Shown: piece by piece, positions 22,301 through 37,300 of the stretch
Layout of the letters: each line of letters begins with the position of its first letter
Numbering within the stretch: position 1 is the first letter of the stretch
Origin: Anarhynchus alexandrinus
Lineage: Eukaryota; Chordata; Aves; Charadriiformes; Charadriidae
DNA length: 64,000 bases
Assembly (NCBI GenBank): GCA_008711295.1
Contig: VUYV01000148.1
Coordinates: 2,209,627-2,273,626 of the forward strand
Direction of reading: 5' to 3'
Program-made: the position numbers and the translations under genes
The notes under the pieces: generated by a model
Told to the model about the DNA's origin: nothing
What the model saw: only the letters and a program-made list of their open reading frames with translations
The model's database searches: none

Positions 22301-25300
22301 GCCTAAACCATTTTGCGGGGAATAGGAGGATGTCCCAAAACTAGGCCAAAAAGGAATGCTGGCTTCACAGAATTACCTTTTTCAAATACAGAAGGAAAAG
22401 CCTACAGATGTATGAAACGTGTGAGGGGAGACACGAGTTCATGCATTTTGCCAACCATGCAAAGACCACTGTGGTTATGTGACAAATTAGCAGCTAAATG
22501 GATATAAAGAACTCAAAAATTGAAAACAAGGATGCTGGGTCACATCATTAGAGCCAGGAAGAGCCCAAGACACTGGCTCCCGTGCTGGCGTTCTTGCACG
22601 TAGCCCTGTTCCCCAACAGCAGTGGGGCGATGGATTATCTGCTGTTGAGTCACAGTTGTGCCCAGCCCTTCTGCCATGTGTGACAATCCAGAAACCACTC
22701 CTGGCTAAATTCATATCCTCCATTAAGCACAGACACAGCATACAGCTCCTCTGCAACGTCAGTTCAGAGCAAATCAATGAACCTAGGGAGGAATCCGCTG
22801 CTCTGGAAAGCACTAGGTGAAATCTGTCAAGCACTTGGTCTTAAAAGGGCTGCAGCAGCCACGGTGCTCCTCCCTGGGGGGAGCCTTTTGACGCACGTGG
22901 GATTTTGGTCACATCACTGCGTCACTCAGCAGCTCCCCTCAGCTCCACTGCTCAGCACAGGGAACGTGGCAGCCACCTCTCCTGCAACCACAGACCTGGA
23001 CATGCCTCAGACACACAGTGACCACAGCCTTGTGTGCACTCTGAGAATCACTCTCTTGGTTTTATGCTCCCAGAATGAGCTGTCAGGAGCAATTTTCAAT
23101 CAAAGCATCCAGCTGCCTATTTGAGGAGTCAAATTCAGTTGAAAGCTAACAGCATTTTCTTCCCAGCATCCTCCCCAAGGCAGAACCTGCTCACAAGGAC
23201 AAACTCTGTATCAGAGCAGCAGACCTCGAGTCTAAGAAGTGCAGGTGGTTAAGTGTACTATCACACGCAGCAAGAGCTGGTTTTCACATATGAAGAAGGC
23301 TCGAGAGAATCAAAATTCAATTCAAGCCAGAAATTTAACACACAAATTTTAGTGCCTGGAGGGACTAAATTCTTTCTTTAAGCTTTAACTCACCATGAAG
23401 AATTGCAAGGTCCACCACATACTACTACTAATAATAATCCAAAGCAATATAATGTTCGATACCATTTCAGGAGTGAATGGCTCAGTCCTGCAGGGTCACA
23501 CACAGCTCCAAGGGCACTGCAGTACATCAGCATCTCACAAACAGATCAAGCCACCCACACACACCTCATTTGCCACATGGACAAATGAGACACAGGAAAA
23601 AGAGGAATGATTTTGAGGAGAGGAGGAGAGGTCACAACCCCCTTCACAACACAGGACATGCTGTAGTGTGGTTGAACCAATGAGGACAGTGTGGTTTTGT
23701 ACAAGAACTTGTTTCAGAGCAGTTAGCTTCTGTTCCTGGACAACAGCAACCTCTTAAGGGGGAAAACCAGATGTAAGTTAGAGACATGCATTCCTGAAAT
23801 GATGTTTTGGAGTTACTGTACCTGTGCCACACCTGTGACAGTTAAAGCTACCCCCTCCGCCGTCTCTACGTCCTCACACCTGGGCTGTAACGTCATTATC
23901 TCTAGGGAAATCCTGCCAAAAAACGTAAAATATTTGCACGTTTCCAGGTAACACACACTCAGCTCTTCCCTTTGCATCTCCTGCCCCAGGCTACCTGCCG
24001 CACTCATCACAGGTAATGTAAGACAGGCGCAGAATGCAGCCGAGGGACTACATCTGTGACGGGAGACAGACAAGTCACTTTGGCCAAGAAATAGATTTTT
24101 GGATAACGCTTAAAGGCAATTTATCAGCAGAGAAAGGCTGGGAGTCAGACTGGAAACGATACCGTGACCCTTTCCTTTCTGCTGGGCTAGCAAGGTGGCC
24201 AGAAGCTAGCAGCTTTGGGACCACAAAGGGCCCTCCATCAGAGGCTTGCTGTGCCACACAGGGGCAGCATGTGCTCTTGCTGGCTGCAGTCACTGGTTTA
24301 AAAGCACAGCATGGACCTGGGATGCTCCCGCCTGCCCCATGTTGCCACCCCCACAGGAGCCCTGGTGCTTGGCAAAATCTGGCGCTGATGCTGCAAGAAG
24401 CAGCCCTGCCTTTGCCTCTGCTCTGGGTTAGTATTAACACAGACCTACCCTCCGATCTGGTTCGCCTCTCCCTCTATTTTTGCTATGTCCCATGACCCAA
24501 AGGCAGCTAGAAGCGAGTTTCCAGCTCTTTAGGGCCATGTCCGTATGGTATCAGGCACTCAGGAACAGATCTTGCAGCTCCAGAGGTTTCTCAATCACCC
24601 AAGGTGGGCAGGAGGTACTTTGGTCAGACCCACCAATCTGCAGATCATGATTTGCTAAAACAAGACACATGCTTGGCTGTGGCAGGTTCTGCTTCAGGAA
24701 GCAAAGGCTGGCTCTAGCGTCAGCCATAACAAGCCAGGAAGGCGTTGGGAGTCAGGACAGGGAGCCACAGGGCAGAGAGCTCGTGTCAGTGAACATTAGG
24801 TCAAACATCTGAACCATGAAGGGGCTGCGCTGGGCTGCTGCGTGCACACCGAGTCACTCCAGGATTGGCTGGAGGTGCTCAAACGTATCTCTGCAAGTTC
24901 ATGCCTGCCTTGGCCGCTGTCCTAATTAAACTGGCACGCAAGCTGGGAGCTGATAAAACAGATCCCACTGTCCAGGACGTACACAGGCATTTTTTGCCAT
25001 ATGCATTCACAGCTTTAATCAGCTAGTGCAGGATTTTAGCCTTCTGACGACCTAATCTAATACTTTGAATTTAATTTCAATACTGTGCTGCTTCTTAGCC
25101 GGCAAGTCACAGGGATGTTTAGTAATTACTGTTACACGGATGTTTAGTAATTACTGTTACACTGGTCACAGTGCAAACGCTAGTCCTGTATGTTGAAACT
25201 CATCCAAGGTCTCTATGCTGTACTTTCAAACGTGACAACATCCAAAATGGGCACTGTCTCCATGTGGAGGAAGAAGGGCTGAGTGGAAACCCATATTCAA

Positions 25301-28300
25301 AACTGCAGAGCCAGGTACAGTTGCAATTTCCCCATGCATGTACAGGTTTCCTTTTGAAACAGTACAAAACCTGCCTTCCCACCTGCCCCAAATCCTCCAC
25401 AGAACCCGACCTGGCCTGGCTGTGGCTCCACACAAAAGCAGATGCCCTTCTGCTCTCCAAGAAGCACACGATGCAAACAGTGCTGTGGAGGAAAGGGTTA
25501 CAGCTGGAGCTGTAGCGTTATCAGAAGGAGCCAGTACATTGATGCTGAATTTGGAATTTGCCAAGTACGCATCTGTCTGCATTACCTATGAACTGTGGAG
25601 TGCGCCCCAGGGTAAGTGCCAGAGAAGGGGAAGGAGAGGAGGGTATTGAGATTTCAGCTGTCCCATTAGAAAACCATTAGTTTTTATGTTATCCTGCTGC
25701 TGCTGCTGTTGCTGCTGCTCAAAACAGAGGGATAAACAGTTAGACATGATGTTAGAAAGCTGGTGGATTATTACCTGTGCAACCCCTGTTACGTACAGTG
25801 GGACCCCCTCCGACGTCTCAATATTCTCACAGCGACAGAGGATGGTCATAACCTCCAAAGACAGTCTGAGCAGCGAGGAATAAGGGTAGGGACAGCAAAT
25901 ACACAAAGCAGTTATCAGAGAGTTAAGACACTCATTGCAAAGGACAGACGAGACTTTCAAGTTTTGGCTTTTCCCTGTTCAGTTTGCCTTTCTCCCACTG
26001 CCGGCTCCCAGGGCTCCGTAACGCTGGGCCAGACCACCTTCCCTCGTCACAGCAGGCAGTTTACAGCATCCAGCTACTTCTTTTAATGAGGATAACCAGG
26101 CTGGGGGCTTGTCTCTACCATGAATCCTGTAAGTCACCGCAGATGAAACTGAACCATGTATCCCACCTGGACTGCCATCCTGGAGTCAGCTGGAATTCTC
26201 TGTTGGGAGTAATCTTCACACACAGAATATTCCTTTTTGTATAATTTAGATGATTCTATGCCAACACTTAACAGGGGCCAGAAAAATGAAAATGCCAGGG
26301 ACCTGGCTACCCACCCCTGGCTGAGGCATTGATGAGAGAAGGTGCTTCCAAGTGCTGTCCTGAGAAGCTGAATAATACCATTTGGTTCCCCCAGAGGCAT
26401 GTAAGACCGCGCTGCCTCTCTCACTGCTTTTATTTCTGACCCTTAAACAGGGACAGGATTATTTTTTTTCCAGTCCTCAAGGTTGCAGCAGGATAAGAGC
26501 CCAGCACCCTGCCAGCTCTAACTGTTCCTTTTGTTCCCAGGTTAGTGCTACCTGGCGGGACGCCGCTGACAGCAACACAATTGCTGCTGTCTCTCTTGCT
26601 TTCAGCGCTGGTAGTTCCAGAAAAGATGTCCTAATTTCAGAGGAGGAAATCTGCCTCAGTCTTCATGTTAATACAGCAGGCTCCATCTGTGGCATGGCTT
26701 AGGGTATTTGGGAAAGGCTCTGTTCTCAAAAGGAGAATTAAGCCGCATATCCCATGGCATGAACTGAGGATATAGATTTTAAAGTAAAATATTTGTTTGG
26801 GTGCTGGCATTCCTGTCAAGAGCCCTGTTTGCTAAATAACGCACAGACCTCTATCATATGACAGCTCATTCCTGGCAAGCAGTTCTTGGCCCTGGACTCG
26901 GCCTTTGCTTAACTTAATAAGTCAGCCTCCCAAATACATCTGTTATCTCCTGCACACGGCAGGTCAAGGTCCCGCGCTGTTCTCTGAGCTTCTCACACAA
27001 AAAAAGGAGAAGCAAAAACCATTTGTTTAGATCAACAGTTCTCCCAATGAGATGCCTCACAAAAATTCAGGAATTAAGCTTGTCTGGATCAAACGTGGTT
27101 CTTAAGTGCTGAGCCCACAAGTCGGGTCTTTCCTTCCCCTCCCACCTCATACGAGCATCACTGGAGAGCCCGGGCTAAAGCAGCAGACGTTAGCTGAGAC
27201 CTCTTCATGCAGCCGGAGCGCTATGGTAGGCTCTCGTAGCAATCCTGAGTACCAGGCACCTGGGAGAGGACCTGAGAGCTGTCGTGAGTCAGTTGCCAGC
27301 AGCAGCCAGAACCCCCTCAAACAAGGCAAGCTGCCTGACCCCCAGGTGAACAGCGGCTACAGTAGTGTATCATCTGCAGAGCGAGGGCAGCAACATGCTC
27401 ACTTTGTCTGCTGGTGGTAACACATGAACAGGGAAAAGAGGTGGAAAGATTAGGTAGTAAGGGTTAACTACAACCTCTGGCCATCACTCAGTGCAAAAAC
27501 CTAAAAGTCACGTCTTTATCCTTTTTCCCTATTATTGTTTACACAGACTGAGGAAACCTGCTTTGGTGAGCACGAGGGGGTGTTAGGACAGAGTAACATT
27601 CCCACAGATCCTAAAGATGAAGAGCTATGTTAGCAGGACAGCAGCGCTACCACAGCATGTTAGTTCAGAGACCAGTGCAGTAAGAAGCAGCAAGCAAAAT
27701 CCACAACTGAGGAAAGGGAGAGAAAGTAAATCCCATGGTTTTAAATAGGAACACAGTCTGCTCCCAAAGTGACAGCAGTCAGCACATCTTCAGAAAAAGA
27801 GACTTGAGGAACAGGAGGGTGCGCTGGCCCACTGCATGCCACAAACGTGTTTGTTACTGGGTGAGGGTTTGGGCCATACTGTACAGAACTCAGGTCCTCT
27901 TGTGAACTCATGGATGAGCCAGCCCGGCAGCCACGCTGCCCAGTGCCTCTGCGAGAGCTTTGTAGCTGCGGAGGAGTGCTGCAAAAACAGCAGCAGAGGA
28001 GAGCGGGGCTCTTGCCTTCCTCAGCACTCACTGCACCAGCACAGGAAGAAACACACTGACCAGCCAGGCTATGGCCCTCTCAGCTTGGTGGGTTTTATGT
28101 AAATAAAAAACAACCAAAAAAGAAATAAGAAAAAAAATATCTGATTGCCTTGGGTTTGAGGAGAGGTGCGGACAGAAAGGCCATCAAAAAAGTACTTCAG
28201 CTGAAAGCATGGGACTTCTCTTTTTTGTCTTTTTCATTGTGATACCCAACTGTCTTCATGCAAATAGTCAGCATAGAACTCCCCTATCCTGTGATTTTAT

Positions 28301-31300
28301 TTTGTACATCATCATTTAGAGTCAGGTAAGCCTGAAAAGACAGGATTACCTCCTGGAGAGCCCTGGACAACCTCAGCCCCTACCACTTAAAGCAGAGGAC
28401 GGCCAGAAGCTGTGCGGTTGTGAGTGACCCTACATTCCCCACGCTTCAAGGCACTACACAGGGCACATACAGATCTTTCCAACTTACAGTGCTGTATGCA
28501 AGGCAGCCTTCCTTCAAAGGACCAGGGCCTGGTCACAGCCACAGGCAGCGGGCTGCATTGATGCTCATCCATGGTTTTGTATGCAGTGCCCAGTCCCATG
28601 TTCCTAAAGATACTGCTGACAGCCCCACTGGGATGGCTTTGCCTAACTCATACTCCAAAACCACAAATAACGGGGTCTCCTTACCTTTGGGTGTCAGTAA
28701 TGCACCACCAAGCCCAGGCCCAGCCTCCGTATACATACTGCTTTACATCAGAGCCACAGCAGCCACCTGCAGCACAGCAGAGAGATGTAGGGATTACACT
28801 TATGCACATGACTCTCAGACAGGAAAAAAATCTGCACGCAGACTGAGTCACGAGCAGAACAACTTCACAGCAAGCGGGCCCAGCCTCTGGGTGCTGATGA
28901 AAGGGCATCCCGGGGGGTCATCTGTTCCCCCAGCCCCTCAAAGCAGGGGAAGCACCTCAGCTCGGCTGCGTTACAGCAACGGGTGCTACCAAGCCAAGCT
29001 CTGTAACATGACCCAGAAGAATCCAAGCATTCTTGCAGTGTCTGATAAATAATGAACACAGAAAACTCTTTCCAAGATCCACAGCAGCCCTGGAACACCC
29101 TTCGGTCGGCCATAACGCAGCCAGCCACCAGGGAACCCACCGCTCTCCTCACCTCCATGGGCTTCACACAGCAATTTTCCAAAGGCTACCTTTTTTTAGA
29201 ATTGTCTTATAAAATTGGAAAATAGTATTTGTAATAATTCAGTATGATGAACAGTAACACACAGAAAGAGACTGTTATTTCAAACCAGGATTTTATTTTA
29301 GTTTTGTTAAGCAGTTTAAGCACTTTTAGCAACCGGAATCGTTGTTAAGTACATGCTTCAATATCTTTAACCATGATGCATCAGCTCTGTTACGGAAAGC
29401 CATGTAATAAATCCATCTCCTTTCCCTCACCTACACTGCAAACCACTCTTAAACCGACCAAAAAGCTAGCAGGTGAGTGCTGGAGGAGGGAAGAACCCTT
29501 GAGCTCCCAAAAAACATCTCCTAGTTCTGGTTTGTGCAAGTTCTACAGTGCCTGAGGCTTTGATGGCCCACCACAGAGCTGGCTGCCCCCAGAGCTCAGG
29601 CAGCCTCTAGAACTCCTCTGACGCATTTAAGATTTGTCCCCAGTGAAGCCAGAAGATACTGTCTGGATTTTCACATCTTTGATTCAAGGAATAAGACGTC
29701 TGCTACCTTTCAAGTGAGCACCCTGCCAGCGACCAGCCCTAGGTTTCATACCTGGCAAGGGAGGAGCTCTGCAGCTCCCCGGCTCAGCTCGGACCAGGGC
29801 TGCGAGCTGCCATTTCTTATGCAGATCAAGCCAGCGGTCCCTCCCTAGTGTGTTATCCATAATCACACTTATTACAGCAATGCCTGAGGGCCTCAGCAAG
29901 GCAAGCGCTGTACCAACAAAGCAACAGACAGTTTCAGCCCTGCGGGACATATCTACGCAGGCAAGACAGAGCCAGCGCAGAGGAAGAGCAGGCATTGAGG
30001 GAAAACAGTGTGGCTGCAGCGCTGTGGGAGCTTCACACTGTGGGAGGGGAAAGGGAGAACTATGAAGGCAGCAGACAGAAGCCACAGAAGACAGCTCTTG
30101 AAAGCGAGGCGATGTTTATTAAGTTTATTGCAATAGGTCAAAAGGAAGAAGCAAAAGCAGCACACATCCAGGCCAGTGTGCTGACAGGGCCCTCTGGGCC
30201 ACAGGATGGGACTCTCTCCTCCGCATCCTCCTCCTCCTCCTCCTTCTCCCCATCGTCAAGTGTTTGGCCATCTTCTGCTAGCAGCTAAAGATACTACCTG
30301 CTCCACCAGCTTTCACACAATGCCTTCCATAAAACAGCAGATCAGTCCCATCTACAATTCTCCACCCTCAGTAGGAAGTAAACACAAATGGGAAATGGAT
30401 TTACATGCTTTTTCAGGTCTCTTGTGCTCCACAGCCTAGAGGAATATTGTCCCATCACCTCTGAGACAGCCTCTGGATGGCTTCTTCCTGTAGCTTGAAG
30501 ACTCAGCCAGAAAAGGAGTTACAGAAGCTGATGATACAATATCCTGCAGCATATTAACCGCAATGCCTTTTAACATTTCTTGGAGGACGTCAGCCTGGTT
30601 AGCTCAGCTTTTTAGCCAGGCCCTTGTTTTCCAAGAACAGGAAGGGAGGTTTTCCTGGCAGTCAGGAAAAGCAGCTCCACACAGAAAGGTATTTTATTTC
30701 ACAGGGTCTATGTGGTCTTTACCAAACCTCTGGTTATTGTTTCATCATGTTCTGAAAAAACTGCACCGTAAACCCACTGTTGTTACAAAAATGTGCCTCT
30801 CCACACAGATGTTTCTTTTCTTCCGCAGGAAATGCAAGGAAATACCTTATTTAGTATCACACCCAAAGTGAGCCACACGTTTGCTTCCCAGTGCTACACA
30901 ACATTGCTGCACAGCACAGTTTACTAAGCTAGATTATATGTCAAAAAGCGTTCAAAGCATAAGAAAAAATAGGGAAAACCAACACATTAAACAGGAGCCG
31001 GATGCCAGCTGGTTGCTTTCATGCAAGCCGGACGTCTGAGCGCAGCAGAGCTCCGTCCTGGTAACGCAAGTCAGATGAGCTGAACACTCATTTTCCATTG
31101 CAGTCCTGCAGCCTCTTTCCCAAGTCTCAGAGAGCAAGTGAAAAAGTAACCAACAAAGCCAAATCTTTGCAAGGCTAAAGAATAAACCCTCTTGCACAAT
31201 GAGATTTGGCAGAGAAATTGCCTTTTCCAGCTATAATACGCCCACTGTTCTAGCAGTCCGGGTCTCACAGCCACTTGGCCATCGCTTCCACAAACATCCA

Positions 31301-34300
31301 CCGTGCCTCTTCCGGGGCACTGTACGGCGGCCAGGCGCACTACAAACGGAGGATTCATAGCAGGGAAGCTGCCATCCAGCTTGGCCTCTTCCCAAACGAA
31401 GGGGTCCCATGTTCAAGCAAGAATTCCCAGAGCCAGTAGAAAGCAAGTTGTCTGGTTTGGTGTGTTTTTAATGAAATGAGATCAGTCGCTCGGGAGTTTG
31501 TAGATAAATGGAGCTCTCAGCAGATGCAGGAAGCTACTGATGGACAGTAGGCAAGAAAGAACAGGAGCCCCAACATTTATGGGGATACAGGGCTCAAAAC
31601 ATCAAAGCTGGGGCAATTTGAGGTTGCACACAAGCTCTGTGTTTTTTGCTCTCCCAAGGTAACTTGAGGCAATGAGCTTGTATTCTGGCAGGAAGCGGTG
31701 AGCATTCAGAAATCAGGTTGCAGTGATAACTCGGTAACTATATTCCTTCCCAGAGACTGAACACAAGAACAGCACAGACACCGCTGCCCTCACCGGCAGC
31801 GAAAGCTGCCACCTTCATGCCTCAGTTCAGGGCAATCTGGTGCTGGACTCTCCTCCTCCAGGAGGACCCACCGCCCAAGTCGGTCAGGAATAAACAGCTT
31901 GGTCCAGTTAGACAGAAGCTGGGTTTGTCAGAGAAATGGCCCTGTGCTGGGAAATGTCACGGGGTGCTAGCAAGTGAGTGCAGAAATACAAGGAAAAAAA
32001 TTGATAATTGAAAACAGTTACTGACAAAAGACATAATGGAGAGGAGAGAAGGCGGCAAAGGCATACATAAAGAAAATCACGTAATAAAAGCAGGGTCTAG
32101 ACTAAAATCAGTGTCTGGTTCTTAGGCCCTGCTGTGCATATAAATTAGGCTTTGTCCACATGCAGAAATGGCATGAGGTTAACAAAAATTAATTTAAAAT
32201 GATGCAGGGTTCTGAGTTGAATCCATAAAATCCTTTGATGGTCACTACAGCAGATGAAAGCAGATTATGCTGGCTAGCTTGTTTTGGATGTAATCTATAT
32301 CAAAATGACTTGTTTTAAGTTACGAGTATCGATGCTACAGAGTGAGTTTAAAAACACACGTTTAGTTTAACTCATCTTGTAAGCAGAAACCCAGAGAAGA
32401 CAAACCGCGATGAAGTTAGACAGCAAAACTACAGAGAGGCTACCCCAGAGTTCCTCCTGGAAAACAAAAGGAAAGCCCTGAAGCTACTCTGCCCACCTCC
32501 TCCTGCTATGCTTTCTGAACAGTAATTTATAAGTCTCAGAGATTTAACAAGCACCTGACAAGGGAAATCTTGAGCCCCACCACCTGCATAAAGCTGAAGA
32601 ACTACCTCCTGAGAAGCAAACACCACAGAGGAGCTGCATAAATTGCCTTTTGTGCAAGTGGTGAATAGCTGTATTGAGCACCACCGGCAACCTCATGCTA
32701 CAGACTTGAGACAAGCTGCTATGCTGCACTCTGGACAGCAACCACTGAGTATCACAAGCAGCATGAAACCAACCGCAGCGATAGATTTTTGGGCAGCCAA
32801 AATGAAGAACCTAACTGTGCAGGAGCACTGAGTTAAACCTGGCAGACAACAATCAGTGCCACTAGAGGTTTTCTGCACAGCTTGCCTGCTGCGAGGGGTA
32901 GAATACCTCCATCTGAACCCTGGAGAACAGTTCTGAACTCTGGCTCCAAAGGCACAGACAAGGGCAAAACCTGATGTGAAACCCAGCTGAAGTTGCCTAC
33001 TCCTTCCCACAAACTCATATTGCTTATGAGGCTGAAGAACTGGATCACAACTAGCTAGCTCACACAGGCCTGTAGCTGGAAGTGAAGGGATGACCCCAAT
33101 GCCATCAGCCCCACCATGAGCATTAGGTCTCAGATGGCTCTTGCTGCTCACCATGTCTTTCTGCAGGACACGGCCTGGACCACCTCTTCCTGTTCCATTT
33201 TCATGCAATCGACTGTTCTCACCTAAGTGTAGCTCTCTGCATGTCTCCTTATTGAACTGCATCGTATTTCTTTCAGACCATTTGGTCAATTTGTCAAGTT
33301 CATTTTGATTCTAATCCGGCTCTTCAAAGCTCTCAAACCCATTCCCAGCTCAGTACCGTCTGCAAATTCAATAAGCACATTCTCAATTCCATTATCCAAG
33401 CCAAAACAAGGAACTTGACAAATCCTTTCAGCTGAACAGTGAGCCACTGTCAAGTTCCCTGGCAATGGTTTTCCAGGCAGTTTCATATTAATTTTATAGT
33501 ATCTGAGAAACCAGTTCCTCCTTGCACTGTGGACTGTAGGCCTCTTGCAGAAAGGGCTTGCGGAGCTTCAAGAAGCCTTTATTTCAGGCTTTAAAAACTT
33601 AGAGAAACACCATAAAACCAGCACAGTCACACTAGCTCAAAATCACGACCAGTTCCTCTTGCAGGAATAAGAAGGCCGCAGTAGCAGTGCGTGAGAGCTT
33701 AGAGCAGCTCAGGAAGGGTTAACTACCCCTGACTGCTGGGGTGCGGCAGGAAATGTTTACACAAAACTGGAATTAACTGCTAGCTCTTCTTTTATTTTGA
33801 AAGAGATCAAGGAGCCCCAACGGGTGCCACACTGAAGTAAAGTTTGAGAAACTGGGCTGGACTGTATTTCTCAAGATGACTTCTGAGAAATTATAAGAGT
33901 ATAAAACAAGCCTTAGTAAAGGCAAGGTGTACAAAATCTGCTGCTTCTCCTCATCCCCGAGAGTGCTAACTCACCTGAGAGGGACGTCAGATGAGCTGGG
34001 CACAGCTCATACTTGGCAAATACATGCAGTTGTTTTCTTCTAGGTGTTTAGGAGCAATGTGTTTGTTTCAGTATTCTCCTAGGAAATAAGGCTAGGTTGA
34101 CTGGGCTGCAACTCCCCCTCATTTTTTTCCTCCTTTCACACCCTGAACTTTTGCTGAAACAGCAGTTGGTTCTGACCCAGCAACACAGTGGGCTGTGCCA
34201 GCCTTCCCCTGTCACGTAGCTCCAGGTGCACACCTTGCAGCAGCAATGGTCCAGCACCCAGCTTCATGGTGTCACCCTGAAGCCCTCATCAGCCAGAAGG

Positions 34301-37300
34301 AAAATGCCCCAACCATAGAGATGCCGGCAATGCTATTTACTTAACTGTAAGATGAACGTGGCTATTATAAATTACCTCTCCTTATTATGGGACTCTGCAG
34401 AAATATTATAGCATTGTATTTCAAAATTAGCAGATTGATCCTTAGCCACCAAAGCTGTATTCAACCAGACTGCAACCCAAACCCAGCATTACGCATCTGA
34501 GACAACCTATTTAGCTGGTGGGAACATTCGGATATCAGGATGAACAGGTACTTTGCGAATCTCCCTGAAAAATCGACCGGGTGCAGCTGCACTTGGAGAC
34601 CACGCAGTGGTGGGCCAGGCGCCTGTCAAAGCCTCCTCAGAGCTTGCACCAAACCTCACCGGGAGGCTCCCAGCACTGCTGCCCTCCAGCAAAGTTAGAC
34701 CCACATTTTGGAGAGACCATTATTGGCTCCAGAGGGCTTTGTGGAACATTCTTACAAAGCCTGGGCTCTACACTTCACAGATGGATTGGCTAACCAAGTG
34801 CAATTTCTTAGAAGGAGACTGATGTTGCTCCACAGAGGAGGGACGCGGGTGCCAGCGGGAATGCTGACCTGTGCCCATGAAGCAGCTTCCCAAATAAGGC
34901 TATGAAGCTCCCGCACACACAGATGTTCCCAAGGCACAGCCGGCTGCTCCTTGAGCACTGGAGGAACTCAAGTGTCTCACAAGAAAGTGAAAAGAAAGAA
35001 CATCACTCCTCAGAAAAAAACCCACATGCCAGTGGAGGCACGTGACCAAACTTTCTTCAACAGGCACAGGCTAAATTTACAATAAAGAAAACTTTCCAAT
35101 CAGCTTCATGATTTAGAGGTGCTTTCCCACAAAGTGAAGTCTTTCAAATAACAACTGTATGACAATTCAAGACTGCAAGCCAAAAGCCTGCTTTTAATAT
35201 TATTTCTTGTTGGTTTGTTCCTCCCTTCCCCCTCTCTCCCCAAATCCAACCTAATATCACGCAAATAAATGCTGGCCCCCAAGGTCCTCTCTGCTTTTCC
35301 CCAGAGAGATGCAGCTCAAGTTCCTGGAACTACAACTGCTTGTAGTTACACGCCTCCCACTAATGCCCTGGTATTCTCTCTGCACGTAAGCAGGAAGGAG
35401 CTGAAGGGCTGCTGGGCTCTGCAGAGCTCCCACAACCTCTCAGGCTGCCCCTGAAGCTCAGAGATCGTGCTCTCAGGAGACAGCAAGTGTTTGCAGACCA
35501 TGTTGGGTGGTGATAGAGGAAAGCCACGTCTGGTAGCAGACCAAACCCAAATCTGACTCGCAGAGCCTGGCGTGATTTGCACTCCCTTCCCAGAACACAG
35601 CTGTACATCAAGGAGTGTCCTCAGCTTGCTGCTACTGGCTGCGGGAAAGCCTAATGCTTGGAACTGCAAGCAGATGCCACAAATTCCTGCTGGCTCATCC
35701 TGAGAGACGTGCTTTGTAAACTTCAGAGCTGAACAGAGGTGAAACCAAGCTTTTAAGACTGAATGGCATCCCAGAGCACCTGGAGCACAGCTTCCCTATT
35801 CCTCCTGCCGGATGTGGCATTTCACCAAGTGGCACAGATTTTCACAGGGCCTTTTCACAGGCCCTTCAGAGGGAAGGGCAGCATCAGCTCAAGATCCCAG
35901 CTGGGAACTGCAGAGACGTGCAGCAGCTGCTCACAGAAGACCAGGAAAGCTGCAAGAAATACTGCTGCTCCAGGCAGCTGGTGGGTGTGGTTTGCAACTC
36001 CTTAGAAGCAGCCGCCACAGAGGGCATATTTGTTTCCAAAACTGCAGCCTGCTTCTGGCATCTCCTCAGTAATTCCTGTAACAGGTCTGTTATCCAAGAG
36101 ACGAACTGGTAACAAACCAGCCAGAAGCAAGCGCCACAGCCTGCTGGAGGCTTTGGCTCTAAAAACATAACAACGTAGTTTCACATGCATAGCAGAGCTG
36201 TGATTGTAGCACATCCTTGACGTTCACAGACACTTTCTCCCAGCTGAGCTTAAGTCTGAGCATCATAGCGCTTGCCACAAAACTAGTCCAGTGTTGACAG
36301 AAAGGATGTAACGAGATTGAGGGCACATGAAGTGAGAAACATCTGTATCTAACCTGGCTATTGCCTTGCACTCCGCCCCAGCTCATCAGAGAGTGAAGTA
36401 TCCAGCCCTTACAGCAAGCTGTTACATCACCCAAGGGTAATTAAGTCCTGCCCGCATGCAGCCTGGTCTATGCCAAAATGCACTCTGGAGCTTCAGCAGA
36501 GTATTGGAGCCGCTACAGGTTGAATCAGACACAGGGGATTTCACTGCTGGCTTATTTAACACTAACCTAAGCAACCAGCTTACTTGATGATAACGTTACA
36601 CAAATCTGATGGGCATCAACTGTGCTCAGTGTCGGCACCACTGAGAGGCCAGGTGATATGCTAGTAACGAAGCAGCGGTAGGATACGATGGATGAGAAGG
36701 GAACCCCAGAAACAGGCTCATCATGCCCTGCCTCGAGCTGCCCTCTCTGCTTCAGCGGGATGCTTACACCCCAGCTCCCCCTCCCCAGGAAAGCCAACCT
36801 GCCCCCCAGGGACAGGACAGCTTCTTGGTAATCCATGCCAAAGGCTGTTGGCAGTGGCCCAGAACGCAGCAGCCATGCCGGTGCCACTACCTGACATCAT
36901 CTGAAAGCAGCAGCAACAGGGTGTGACGCTGGCATCGCGGCCTGGCCCACCACACTCTGCACTGCAGGGACCCCACACCAGAGCCCCGGGGTGCAGGTGG
37001 CAGGGAGCTGCTCACCGCCCCAGGGCAACCCCTTGGCAGGGACACCCCCAGCAACCCCCACCACAGCAGGACATCCCCCGAACAACACTGCAAGGTCCCG
37101 TCATGACAGGAACCCCCGCAGTGGCCCCTCAGGGAAGGGCCTCCTCCCACAACATCCCAGTGCTCCTTCAGGGGATTCCCAAATCCCATTCACAGGGCTC
37201 TCTGCAGCAGGCACCCCCAAACACACACCCCAGATCCTACATTCCCCACCAAGTAGGGCCTCCCACTCCCCCCCAGCTCCCAGGGTCCTCCCACAGCAAG

